Source: an uncultured Flavihumibacter sp. (lineage in GTDB: Bacteria > Bacteroidota > Bacteroidia > Chitinophagales > Chitinophagaceae). Taken from it: a stretch of DNA of 7,125 nt. The notes below the pieces were generated by a model. That model had not been told where the DNA came from. It worked only from the letters and a program-made list of their open reading frames with translations, and made no database searches. The translations under genes were made by a program, and so were the position numbers. Below are positions 1 through 5,478 of this stretch, in pieces; within the stretch, counting starts at the first letter, position 1, and each line of letters starts with the position of its first letter. The DNA is taken from assembly GCA_946482545.1 (NCBI GenBank), contig CAMLRX010000185.1, positions 1-7,125 on the forward strand, written 5' to 3'.

Positions 1-55
1 GAAAATCAAATCAATCCTCTAATTTTGAACTGACCGGAAGAAGGGGCCGCTGACA
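1..55. mobile_element. Probable end of an IS21-type insertion sequence (partial)
   Basis: The relaxase reading frame loses its family-like sequence here. Read on the minus strand, the DNA from base 55 downwards starts TGTCAGCGG and soon contains GGTCAGTTCAAAATTAG. From memory this resembles the termini of Bacteroidota IS21-family elements, which begin TG and end CA; on the plus strand this edge ends in CTGACA at 50-55. Only the tip is in the window, so no istA or istB gene can be seen and the target duplication cannot be tested. The family assignment is an inference from the end sequence. Confidence 0.42.
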
Positions 56-608
56 CCACCATCGCTCTCGACTCCGGGATTTCCCGCACCAGGCATTTGT
101 AAATGGTGTATTTGACGGCTTCCTTCCGGTTCAGTTCCTCCAGGTTGGTCCGGGAAAGTTGCTTGCGCCTCGCTTCCTCCAGGCCATATGCTTTGGTCAG
201 TTCCTGGGCGATCTGTTTGCCCCGCAGGGCGATGAACCTGTCGGAGATCACCCTGCCATCCCGGTCCACTTTGTTGGCGATCAGGTGCATGTGCTGGTGT
301 TCCCTGTCGTTGTGCCGCACGATGATGTACTGTGTATTGACAAAGCCCAGCCTTTGCAGGTAGGCACCGGCGATCTCCCGCATCCGCTCCTCCGGGATGT
401 TTTCCCCCGGTGCAAAACTCAACACGGCATGGAAACAGGCTTTTTGTTTGTCCGGTCTCAGGGTGCGCTGGGTCTCAAAATCCCTTGCCGTGAGCCGGTA
501 ATCATGTTCCCGTAATCCCTCCGAAGCGAGTACCTGCGCTTCCGGTTTGTGCATGATGTAGCGGAGGGTATGGTACACGGAATCCGCCGGAAGAATCTTC
601 CCGATCAT
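6..608 (-). CDS. mobB: MobB-type HUH relaxase, C-terminally truncated
   Basis: This is the relaxase/mobilisation nuclease, which nicks the transfer origin and pilots the single strand into the recipient. The metal-binding HUH signature is clear: H104, H106 and H108 in HQHMHLIANKV, preceded by the strand IIVRHNDRE. The N-terminal part (SVYHTLRYIMHK, residues 11-21) holds Y12 and Y17, either of which could be the nucleophile. The start overlaps the stop of the upstream mobC by 4 bases (ATGA), which fixes the start and implies translational coupling. At 200 aa it is shorter than usual for the family (about 300-450 aa). From about residue 184 the sequence (VSAAPSSGQFKIRGLI) no longer looks like a relaxase; these last residues are probably encoded by an insertion-sequence end. 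The catalytic half is intact, but the C-terminal region usually needed for partner contacts is missing, so activity is doubtful. Confidence 0.88.
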   Translation of the reverse strand: MIGKILPADSVYHTLRYIMHKPEAQVLASEGLREHDYRLTARDFETQRTLRPDKQKACFHAVLSFAPGENIPEERMREIAGAYLQRLGFVNTQYIIVRHNDREHQHMHLIANKVDRDGRVISDRFIALRGKQIAQELTKAYGLEEARRKQLSRTNLEELNRKEAVKYTIYKCLVREIPESRAMVVSAAPSSGQFKIRGLI

Positions 609-958
609 GGCCGTAGTTTTAAAAGTACCGCATCCAGCCGCCCCCGGTAGCGTTCAAAATATTCCGCCGTTTGCGGCAGGTTTTCCCGGTGGCAAAGCCG
701 GGCCACCTGGTTCAGGTGCTGGGACATGCCCACCAGTTCCCGGATAAAACCCCGTTCCTCTTCCGATAAACGGGCCACGATCTTCGTTTTAAACACGGCT
801 TCCCGGATGAAGGCGGAGACTTTTATCCCCGCCTGTTTCGCCCTGTCCTGCAAGGTCTGGTACTCTTCTCCCGTAAACCTTACCGCCGCCCTGACTTCTT
901 TTTTTACGGCCTTTTCCGGGCGACCCGGCCGCTTTTCTTTCCTCCGCACTGCTTCCAT
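605..958 (-). CDS. mobC: MobC-like relaxosome accessory protein
   Basis: This is a 117-aa plasmid-mobilisation relaxosome protein, known in this family to bind the transfer origin and help the relaxase open it. A very basic N-terminus (residues 4-22, RRKEKRPGRPEKAVKKEVR) precedes a ribbon-helix-helix-like segment (about 24-56, AVRFTGEEYQTLQDRAKQAG then SAFIREAV). The family signature GMSQHLNQVARLCH lies at 77-90. It ends in a four-base overlap with the relaxase start, the usual mobC-mobB arrangement. The 168-bp gap upstream, rich in short dyads, is its likely DNA target. Nothing in the gene looks broken. The function comes from the motif plus position; the gene symbol is a family-level name. 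Confidence 0.85.
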   Translation of the reverse strand: MEAVRRKEKRPGRPEKAVKKEVRAAVRFTGEEYQTLQDRAKQAGIKVSAFIREAVFKTKIVARLSEEERGFIRELVGMSQHLNQVARLCHRENLPQTAEYFERYRGRLDAVLLKLRP

Positions 959-1014
959 ACCGCACTGTTTGCTCTGATAAAATGGTTTGAAAAAATGCCC
1001 CCGCTGATGGTGAC

Positions 1015-1080
1015 CAACGGGAGCTTCCCCTCATGGCCAGGCGGCAGTCCTGGCTTTTTGTTCGACCAGAACACCGCTTG
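1015..1080. other. Candidate transfer origin (oriT) with clustered dyads
   Basis: Three inverted repeats sit close together just upstream of mobC. GGGA/TCCC is at 1019-1029 with a 3-nt loop. GCCAGG/CCTGGC is at 1036-1054, perfect with a 7-nt loop. TGTTC/GAACA is at 1059-1073, perfect with a 5-nt loop. Transfer origins of mobilisable elements typically lie next to the mobC-relaxase operon and carry such hairpins beside the nick site. The middle hairpin is followed by five T residues (1055-1059) on the plus strand, so it could alternatively be an intrinsic terminator for plus-strand transcription, although no plus-strand gene precedes it. I cannot identify a nick sequence. Confidence 0.38.
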
Positions 1081-1126
1081 CCATAAGAAAAGGTGGGAAA
1101 AGAAGCCCGGCTTCCGTGCAGGGGAC

Positions 1127-1480
1127 CTACGGGGTTTTCTTCAGGAAAACCCGTGCGTCATCTACCCCGAACTTCCGCAGGTTGGTCTTCAGCTCCAGCC
1201 AAAGTCCCATGTTGTAGTCGGCGATCTCCATCAACTCCTCCGCCGTCAAATCATGCGGATTGTGCACGGCCATCGCAGCCCTGCCACCGGATTTTGCTTT
1301 CTGCTCCGGGGTAACGCCAGCGGGAAAACTCCCGCTCTCGATCCTGTCCACCGCAAAAAAAATGTTCGGTGGCGCACCCTCCCCGATCTCTCCGGTTGCG
1401 CCAATGGCGAAACTGTTGCCGTACAGTTTCAACTGCCTGCCACTGCTCAACGTCAGTGTTTTTCTTCTGAATTCTGCCAT
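1127..1480 (-). CDS. Conserved 117-aa mobile-element protein, function unknown
   Basis: This small soluble protein has no signal peptide or membrane segment. I recognise its style (MAEFRRKTLTLSSGRQ at the start, an LTAEELMEIADYN segment at 79-90, WLELKTNLRKFG at 94-105) from Bacteroidota mobilisable and conjugative islands, where it sits between the helix-turn-helix gene and mob genes; I know no function for it. The open frame extends further upstream to 1762, but that extension is rich in Gly, Arg and Pro and is a shadow of the overlapping helix-turn-helix gene. I therefore start at the ATG at 1478-1480, which begins the family-like sequence. It overlaps the end of the upstream gene by 28 bases, suggesting coupled translation. 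Residues 21-75 (GNSFAIGATGEIGEGAPPNI onward) are Gly/Ala/Pro-rich and may be loop-like. Confidence 0.7.
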   Translation of the reverse strand: MAEFRRKTLTLSSGRQLKLYGNSFAIGATGEIGEGAPPNIFFAVDRIESGSFPAGVTPEQKAKSGGRAAMAVHNPHDLTAEELMEIADYNMGLWLELKTNLRKFGVDDARVFLKKTP

Positions 1481-1803
1481 AGTGTTCCTGTTTTTTGGTT
1501 GGTAAAATCGGTGTAGGGTGGTTTGATCTTGCGGGTACGCCGCACGTAAGCCATCAGTTCGGAGCGGACGAAGTACACCCGGCCCCCTTGTTTGTAAAAG
1601 GGTAGTCCGTGCTTCATACGTTCGTGCAGGGTGACCAGCGAGATGTGGAGCAGCCCCGCCGCCTGCTTCCGGTTGAGCAGGATTTCCTCTCCGGGTGGTG
1701 CCGGACCTGTTGTTACCCCCGCCGTTTTTTCCAGGCATTCCATCACCACTTCCCGCACCCACCGCCGGAACTCCTGTTCTTCAGGAATAAAGAGCGTTTG
1801 CAT
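1453..1803 (-). CDS. Helix-turn-helix (excisionase/MerR-type) DNA-binding protein
   Basis: This 116-aa protein has a winged-helix HTH_17-type domain at about residues 41-88. ILLNRKQAAGLLHISLVTLH forms the helix-turn-helix, and LPFYKQGGRVYFVRSELMAY forms the wing and closing helix. An amphipathic N-terminal segment (about 7-26, EEQEFRRWVREVVMECLEK) may mediate dimerisation. In Bacteroidota elements such proteins act as excisionases/recombination directionality factors or as regulators of mobilisation genes. The frame is open to 1848, but the ATG at 1801-1803 gives the usual start (MQTLFIPEE) and leaves the 1820-1859 dyad in the leader. It overlaps the next gene by 28 bases. With no integrase in view, regulator and excisionase roles cannot be separated. 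Confidence 0.78.
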   Translation of the reverse strand: MQTLFIPEEQEFRRWVREVVMECLEKTAGVTTGPAPPGEEILLNRKQAAGLLHISLVTLHERMKHGLPFYKQGGRVYFVRSELMAYVRRTRKIKPPYTDFTNQKTGTLWQNSEEKH

Positions 1804-1819
1804 ACAGATTCGTTTTATC

Positions 1820-1859
1820 CGTGCAAGTTGGGGTAAACGGAAGCGCAAGTCAATGCACG
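1820..1859. promoter_or_regulatory. Possible operator dyad upstream of the HTH gene
   Basis: CGTGCA at 1820-1825 is matched by its perfect reverse complement TGCACG at 1854-1859. TTG at 1828-1830 and CAA at 1851-1853 extend the pairing to nine base pairs with a 2-nt bulge on the left arm. The dyad begins 17 bp upstream of the start codon of the helix-turn-helix protein, a good place for autoregulatory binding or a leader hairpin. No convincing Bacteroidota promoter (TAnnTTTG) was found beside it, so the role is inferred only from position and symmetry. Confidence 0.3.
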
Positions 1860-1940
1860 ATGGATCGGGGATTCTTACGCCTTCTAACTGAATAGATTAA
1901 ACGAAGTACGGGAAGGGTGCGGTTGGCAAATCCCGGCGCA

Positions 1941-2735
1941 TTACTCATAAAAAAACTCCCGGAGCGCCTCGGTGAGTTTGCGGAATTTGGGATGGTTCGG
2001 CCTGATTTGTCCGTTCAATTGCCCGATGGTTTTCTGGATGGTGGGGATTTTTTTGTCCCGGAAATGCTCGACATGGAGGTGGAGGATGGTGGCGATATCA
2101 ATATCAGATATGCGCTTGAACAGTTGTTCCGACTTCGCGACATGGGCGGGAGCAGTCACTTCCTTGAGCAGGATCAGGCACTGGATGAGCTTGTCCTCAT
2201 GGCTGCGGTTGTTGAGTTCGATGCTGCCGGTGGGCAGGCGACCGGCGGCGAGGTGGAGCTTTTCCTCCGCCTGTCGGAAGAGGGCTTCCATGCGCTCGTG
2301 CAGGGTGTGGGACGGTGTAGCGACGATGGGCTGCGCCTGGTTATCCCCCTCGACTTCGGTGACCCAATGCAGGGCGGTGAGCAGTTTATCCCGGTAGGCT
2401 TTCGGGAGTTTTTGCCGGAGCCGGTCGGTGAGCTCATAGCGGAGGAAACGGGTAAAATCAGTTTTATCCGGGTAGCGCTCGTAGTGAAACCCGATGAAGC
2501 GGTAGATATCGGAGCCGCTGAGCGCAGCGATGCGGTTGAAACATTCGTTGTAATACCTGCGGGCGAAAGGCTCCTGGTGGAAATACAAATGCCAGTCGTT
2601 TTGGCTTTTGCCGATGCGGTACTGGAAATATGGGGTGAAGTTTCCGGGGGTGCGGTCGCCAGTACCCGTTTGGAAAATGCTTTCAATAAACTCCCTGATC
2701 CGGGTCAGTCCGGGCTGATTGGCTTTGCGGTTCAT
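1941..2735 (-). CDS. Uncharacterised 264-aa mobile-element protein
   Basis: I do not recognise a named family. It is a soluble, charged protein rich in Arg, His, Tyr and Phe, with no signal peptide or membrane helix. It has an aromatic N-terminal half (FTPYFQYRIGKSQNDWHLYF at about 33-52, YRFIGFHYERYPDKTDFTRF further on) and a largely helical C-terminal half ending in FRDKKIPTIQKTIGQLNGQI and a Lys/Arg-rich tail. It occupies the slot where many Bacteroidota elements carry a regulator such as RteC, but I could not match the RteC pattern and do not claim it. A longer antisense frame covers the same DNA; this strand was chosen because its composition (Trp, Tyr, His, Lys in place) is protein-like and it agrees in direction with the mob operon. 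Its start lies 21 bp from the first 86-bp repeat, so the repeat could be its regulatory region. Confidence 0.68.
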   Translation of the reverse strand: MNRKANQPGLTRIREFIESIFQTGTGDRTPGNFTPYFQYRIGKSQNDWHLYFHQEPFARRYYNECFNRIAALSGSDIYRFIGFHYERYPDKTDFTRFLRYELTDRLRQKLPKAYRDKLLTALHWVTEVEGDNQAQPIVATPSHTLHERMEALFRQAEEKLHLAAGRLPTGSIELNNRSHEDKLIQCLILLKEVTAPAHVAKSEQLFKRISDIDIATILHLHVEHFRDKKIPTIQKTIGQLNGQIRPNHPKFRKLTEALREFFYE

Positions 2736-2756
2736 GCGTGAAAATTTTGCCGTTAA

Positions 2757-2842
2757 GGATGGCGGGAATGTCGGGAAAAGGGGCGGAAAGGGATATGCGA
2801 AAACCTATAAAGAATATGCGAAAAGCAAATTTTATCTTGTGG
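2757..2842 (+). repeat. 86-bp direct repeat, copy 1
   Basis: This copy matches 6119-6204 at 78 of 86 positions in the same orientation, without gaps. It begins GGATGGCGGGAATG and ends near TTGTGG. The left part has four G-runs: 2764-2766, 2773-2775, 2780-2783 and 2790-2792. The right part repeats an 11-bp unit ATATGCGAAAA at 2793-2803 and 2814-2824, 21 bp apart. Similarity stops sharply on both sides. It lies between the start of the minus-strand 264-aa gene and the plus-strand cargo, exactly where composition and gene direction change. It could be a recombination site, a mobile interspersed repeat or a duplicated regulatory region. Confidence 0.93.
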
Positions 2843-2853
2843 GCACTCTCGTG

Positions 2854-2877
2854 CTACGCCGGGATCATACGGCATAG
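2854..2877. other. Imperfect inverted repeat beside repeat copy 1
   Basis: CTACGCCG at 2854-2861 faces CGGCATAG at 2870-2877 across an 8-nt loop, with seven of eight positions pairing. It is 11 bp outside the 86-bp repeat and is not found beside copy 2. No T tract follows, so a terminator is unlikely. It may be a protein-binding site or chance. The rest of 2843-2987 holds no gene I can support; the only small frame (2890-2970, 26 aa) looks random. Confidence 0.3.
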
Positions 2878-2987
2878 ACAGGAACAAGGATGAAAAGCCT
2901 TTCTTTGATGTTTTTAGGAATTTGGGGGAGTGAGGAAGAGCATGCGGAGTTTTTTAACGGAGCGGGTTAGATTAAATATGGACTGAT

Positions 2988-3521
2988 ATGGAGATTAATA
3001 CAAAAATGCTTAAGAGGGTTATTTCATGGTATTTCCTTTTGGGTGGTGTAGGCTTTCTTGGCTATTCCTTTATTGAATTTGGTTTCGCGGGATACCTGGA
3101 ATATCTGGTGCCTGCAATTATCACCCTCAGTGTGTTGATGCTTTTTATAATAAGTGGCATCACATGTCTGAAGAATCCCGCAGAAAAGATTAGTGGACTA
3201 TTGCTGAAGATATGCCTGATGATTCACTCTTTTCAATTCATTTTGATCGGGTTTCTGTTCAAGAACTATTATGGTCCTTACTTAGGCGTTGGTTTTACGG
3301 ACGAGCCCTATTTCAGAATCAAGCTGGAGTTCCAGCTTTTTGCGTTTCGATTCTCCAATGGATATAATCCCGATAGTGATGAAATCTCCGTAGTTGTTAA
3401 TCTGATTCCAATTGCCGTTTTAATGCTATTGACTTATCTTGAAAAGAAGGAACAGGAAAGTATAAAGTTTGATTTTGATAAATTAAGTGAGCATTCCAGT
3501 AATGACCGCAGCGGCACTTAA
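2988..3521 (+). CDS. Four-helix integral membrane protein, unknown function
   Basis: This 177-aa inner-membrane protein has four likely transmembrane segments, at about 11-30, 40-61, 69-91 and 133-151. A polar loop of about 40 residues (92-132, with YYGPYLGVGFTDEPYF and a Phe-rich LEFQLFAFRF) separates the third and fourth helices. A charged Lys/Glu/Asp-rich tail (152-177) is probably cytoplasmic. No enzymatic motif is visible. The next start upstream (2978) stops after two codons, so the ATG at 2988 is the earliest usable one. It is the first gene after the repeat and lies 57 bp before the immunity-like gene. Small multi-helix proteins of this kind are common as unassigned members of Bacteroidota accessory and immunity clusters; no specific role can be given. 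Confidence 0.75.
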   Translation: MEINTKMLKRVISWYFLLGGVGFLGYSFIEFGFAGYLEYLVPAIITLSVLMLFIISGITCLKNPAEKISGLLLKICLMIHSFQFILIGFLFKNYYGPYLGVGFTDEPYFRIKLEFQLFAFRFSNGYNPDSDEISVVVNLIPIAVLMLLTYLEKKEQESIKFDFDKLSEHSSNDRSGT

Positions 3522-3578
3522 CAGTTCTTCTCATGATTAACAGAAGTCAAGTAGGATTTACAAACCTTCAATGAACCA

Positions 3579-3968
3579 ATGGAACTAAAAATTGCCTTAG
3601 AATGGGATGAAACGATAGGCGTATTGGCAAGTGACATGTATCCGATACGGGAGGGGCTTGAACTTTTATTGCAATCGAAGCCGTACGGTGAAGGTGTATC
3701 CGTTATCTGGATTGTTTTGATCGCGCGAGAAAGAGAACTAAAATTGCGAAAACGTTTTGTTAAGAAGGTACGCCGTCTCGAGTTTGATGTAATTCTTGAC
3801 TTTCAGGGTATTTATAATTTAGGTAGCAAAGAGGCAAAAATCCTTGCCATAAAGCAGGGGCTTGCTCGGGGGATAGAAAGTGTAGTATCAAGGTATAAGA
3901 AATTGGACTTTAAAGGCAATGATCTGATTAAGGATACCAATGCCTTCTTACTTGCCTTGGAAGGGTAA
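3579..3968 (+). CDS. Imm44-like putative immunity protein
   Basis: This 129-aa cytoplasmic-looking protein lacks a signal peptide. Its layout resembles, from memory, the Imm44 family of polymorphic-toxin immunity proteins: an N-terminal strand-helix (ALEWDETIGV to LELLLQSKPYG, residues 6-37), a hydrophobic strand (VSVIWIVLIA, 40-49), a highly basic helix (ELKLRKRFVKKVRRLEFD, 53-70), the DVILDF strand (70-75) and a long C-terminal helix pair (84-108) before DFKGNDLIKDTNAFL (110-124). Such proteins neutralise toxins delivered by neighbouring cells. No toxin gene is in the window, which would make this an orphan immunity gene. The stop is 14 bp before the OmpA-domain gene, so the two are probably co-transcribed. 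The coding call is firm, but the family assignment is tentative because I cannot run a profile search. Confidence 0.55.
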   Translation: MELKIALEWDETIGVLASDMYPIREGLELLLQSKPYGEGVSVIWIVLIARERELKLRKRFVKKVRRLEFDVILDFQGIYNLGSKEAKILAIKQGLARGIESVVSRYKKLDFKGNDLIKDTNAFLLALEG

Positions 3969-3982
3969 ATACGGGAAAGAGC

Positions 3983-5185
3983 ATGCGAGTGCAGATTTTT
4001 TCTAAATTTAACTACTTAACCTTAATCCGGCTTCCAGTGCGAATATGCTTACTTATTTTATTCATATTTTGTCTTAATGCGAGAGCAGATGGCCAAAACC
4101 TGTTGGCGAACCCAGGTTTTGAGGACATCAATATTTGCACGGAGTTTAACGCACCATGCTCAAGAGCGGGCTGGTTTATGGTTTTAAAAGGTTTCCGTGG
4201 GCAACTGCCTGTTAAATCCGGCGAACGTGCATTGCCTTTTACCTTTGAAAACTATTATGCCCCCTACAAAAGGGCATTCCCATACTCTAAGATTTTATGC
4301 CCGTTATTGCCGGGCGAAGATTATAAATTGCAGGTCTGGTTGTATACCGGCAAAAAAGCGTTTTCACACCTGGATGTGTTGTTCACCCTTAGCGACCCCT
4401 CAAGGTTGAACGTCCGGTTTGGTAAATTTGAATATACTTTACGGTTTAGTTTGGGTGATATCGTGGAACGGAGGAAGGACGGATGGATTTTGCTGAGTAA
4501 AAATTATATCCCTAAGGAGAAGTATAGGTATATAGTGATTGGAAACTTATCCAACGATGCGGAAGCGCCAAGAAACAGGAAGGAGAAAAATTTGAATAGC
4601 GGTGAATTGGACTTTTGGATTGACGATATCAGCCTTACTGCAACAGACTGCACCTGGTCGCCATGCCTGGAATACAAACAAACCCTCACCCAGCTATATG
4701 ATGAAAAGAGACGGCACACTAGCTTTGCGTCTCTTGATGAAGAAAGAAATAAGACTTCCACCCCTCTTTGGTCTGAAAAAAAAAGCTTAGGGCCGGTTGA
4801 TCCTGTAAAGCAAGATACCCTTATCATACCAGGCGTGGTTTTCGGCGTGAACGATAGTAAAATTGATGCTGCCGGAAAAGCTGTACTGGCTGAATTTGCG
4901 GAAAGAATCAGGAATATGGATGTGAAAAGCCTGAGTATTAGCGGGCATACTGATGATAGCGGAACCGACACCTTAAACCAGACGCTTTCGCTGAAGCGGG
5001 CCGAATCAGTAGCCGCTTATCTTGTTTCTGTGCTACCCCGGTTAAAGGAGCATGTTGTGACCATCGGGTATGGCAGTAAATTACCGGTTGCATTGAATGA
5101 CACTCCGGAAAACAGAGCAAAAAACAGAAGGGTTGAAATAGTGGTCAGTTATGTGGAGTTGGGAGGGCTTCGGAGGAATGAATAA
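3983..5185 (+). CDS. Exported protein with NPGFE N-domain and OmpA C-terminal domain
   Basis: This 400-aa envelope protein is predicted to sit in the periplasm or outer membrane and hold on to peptidoglycan. A hydrophobic export segment (about 19-32, ICLLILFIFC core) is followed by ARADGQNLLANPGFED, the typical start of a Bacteroidota jelly-roll/galactose-binding-like domain, which runs to about 222 and ends FWIDDISL. Cys 52, 59, 106, 223 and 228 could form disulfides. A polar linker (about 230-278) leads to the OmpA domain (about 280-390). In that domain GHTDDSG (321-327), NQTLSLKRAESV (332-343) and NRAKNRRVEI (377-386) are all present. D324 and R339 have the 15-residue spacing of the diaminopimelate-binding Asp/Arg pair of OmpA. 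No beta-barrel is visible. GGAAAG lies just upstream of the ATG. The last eight bases overlap the next gene. Confidence 0.87.
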   Translation: MRVQIFSKFNYLTLIRLPVRICLLILFIFCLNARADGQNLLANPGFEDINICTEFNAPCSRAGWFMVLKGFRGQLPVKSGERALPFTFENYYAPYKRAFPYSKILCPLLPGEDYKLQVWLYTGKKAFSHLDVLFTLSDPSRLNVRFGKFEYTLRFSLGDIVERRKDGWILLSKNYIPKEKYRYIVIGNLSNDAEAPRNRKEKNLNSGELDFWIDDISLTATDCTWSPCLEYKQTLTQLYDEKRRHTSFASLDEERNKTSTPLWSEKKSLGPVDPVKQDTLIIPGVVFGVNDSKIDAAGKAVLAEFAERIRNMDVKSLSISGHTDDSGTDTLNQTLSLKRAESVAAYLVSVLPRLKEHVVTIGYGSKLPVALNDTPENRAKNRRVEIVVSYVELGGLRRNE

Positions 5186-5402
5186 AAAGAAGGTAATCAG
5201 GAACGCAAGCAAAGGCATCACGGTATGGACGGGGATCGTCGTGGGGGTAAATATCATTTATGTACCCTATCTGATTTTTACGACTTCCGGAGGCGAGCAG
5301 CGGCCGCTGAATTTTATCGTATGGTCAATGATATGGTGCGTTGCCGGGGCAGTGGTTATTGCGGGGGGATGTTTTCTTTGGGAACTGGTCAAAAGAAAAT
5401 AA
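5178..5402 (+). CDS. Small two-helix membrane protein
   Basis: This 74-aa protein has a basic N-terminus (MNKKKVIRNASKG) and two hydrophobic segments: about 14-35, GITVWTGIVVGVNIIYVPYL, and about 46-68, FIVWSMIWCVAGAVVIAG. It finishes WELVKRK. Lysines at both ends suggest a hairpin with both termini in the cytoplasm. The frame is open from 5151, but the ATG at 5178 is preferred because GGAGG lies at 5172-5176, a rare clear ribosome-binding site in this window, and the protein then begins with a normal positively charged leader. It overlaps the stop of the OmpA-domain gene by 8 bases, so translation is probably coupled. I know no family for it. Its position suggests a partner of the OmpA-domain protein or of the first membrane protein of the block. 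Confidence 0.62.
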   Translation: MNKKKVIRNASKGITVWTGIVVGVNIIYVPYLIFTTSGGEQRPLNFIVWSMIWCVAGAVVIAGGCFLWELVKRK

Positions 5403-5431
5403 GGGAGATAAGTCTGAATGGTGGGCGTGAG

Positions 5432-5452
5432 CAGTGGAGCGGCTCCCTACTG
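5432..5452. other. Intergenic hairpin candidate
   Basis: CAGTGGAG at 5432-5439 can pair with CTCC (5443-5446) and ACTG (5449-5452) across a CGG loop, with CT bulged. That gives eight base pairs between the small membrane-protein gene and the next one. No T run follows, so it is a weak terminator candidate at best; it could be an mRNA processing or stability element that separates the last gene from the operon. Confidence 0.25.
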
Positions 5453-5478
5453 TTAACAACATAGGATAAATTCAATCA

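Noticed and set aside
995..1516. A 173-codon plus-strand frame across the mobC upstream gap and the 117-aa gene.
   Set aside because: Composition is unlike a protein, there are no motifs, and it is antisense to better genes.
1481..1762. N-terminal extension of the 117-aa protein's frame.
   Set aside because: It is Gly/Arg/Pro-rich low-quality sequence that overlaps the well-supported HTH gene in another frame; the family-like sequence begins at the ATG at 1478-1480.
2174..2686. A 170-codon minus-strand frame.
   Set aside because: The product is almost entirely Ser, Pro, Thr, Ala and Arg; it is an out-of-frame shadow of the 264-aa gene.
1941..2735. Identification of the 264-aa protein as RteC.
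   Set aside because: The position would fit, but the characteristic RteC segments that I remember could not be found in the sequence.
1917..2741. A 274-codon open frame on the plus strand, longer than the minus-strand gene it overlaps.
   Set aside because: Its product is overloaded with Val, Gly, Glu and Asp and poor in Lys, Asn and Tyr, as expected of an antisense shadow in GC-rich DNA; the minus-strand product looks natural and agrees with the direction of the mob operon.
2757..2842. Reading the repeat as a CRISPR array or as IS inverted ends.
   Set aside because: There are only two long copies 3.4 kb apart with no regular spacers, and they are direct rather than inverted, with no transposase between them.
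2831..2842. A Bacteroidota -7 promoter element (TAnnTTTG) in the TTTATCTTGTGG end of the repeat.
   Set aside because: The spacing inside the motif is one base short, copy 2 changes it, and no upstream TTG lies at the right distance.
2890..2970. A 26-codon frame beginning ATGAAAAGCCTT.
   Set aside because: It is too short, has no ribosome-binding site, relation to neighbours or recognisable content.
4504..4971. A 155-codon minus-strand frame inside the OmpA-domain gene.
   Set aside because: It is antisense to a gene with unmistakable OmpA motifs and has no recognisable features.
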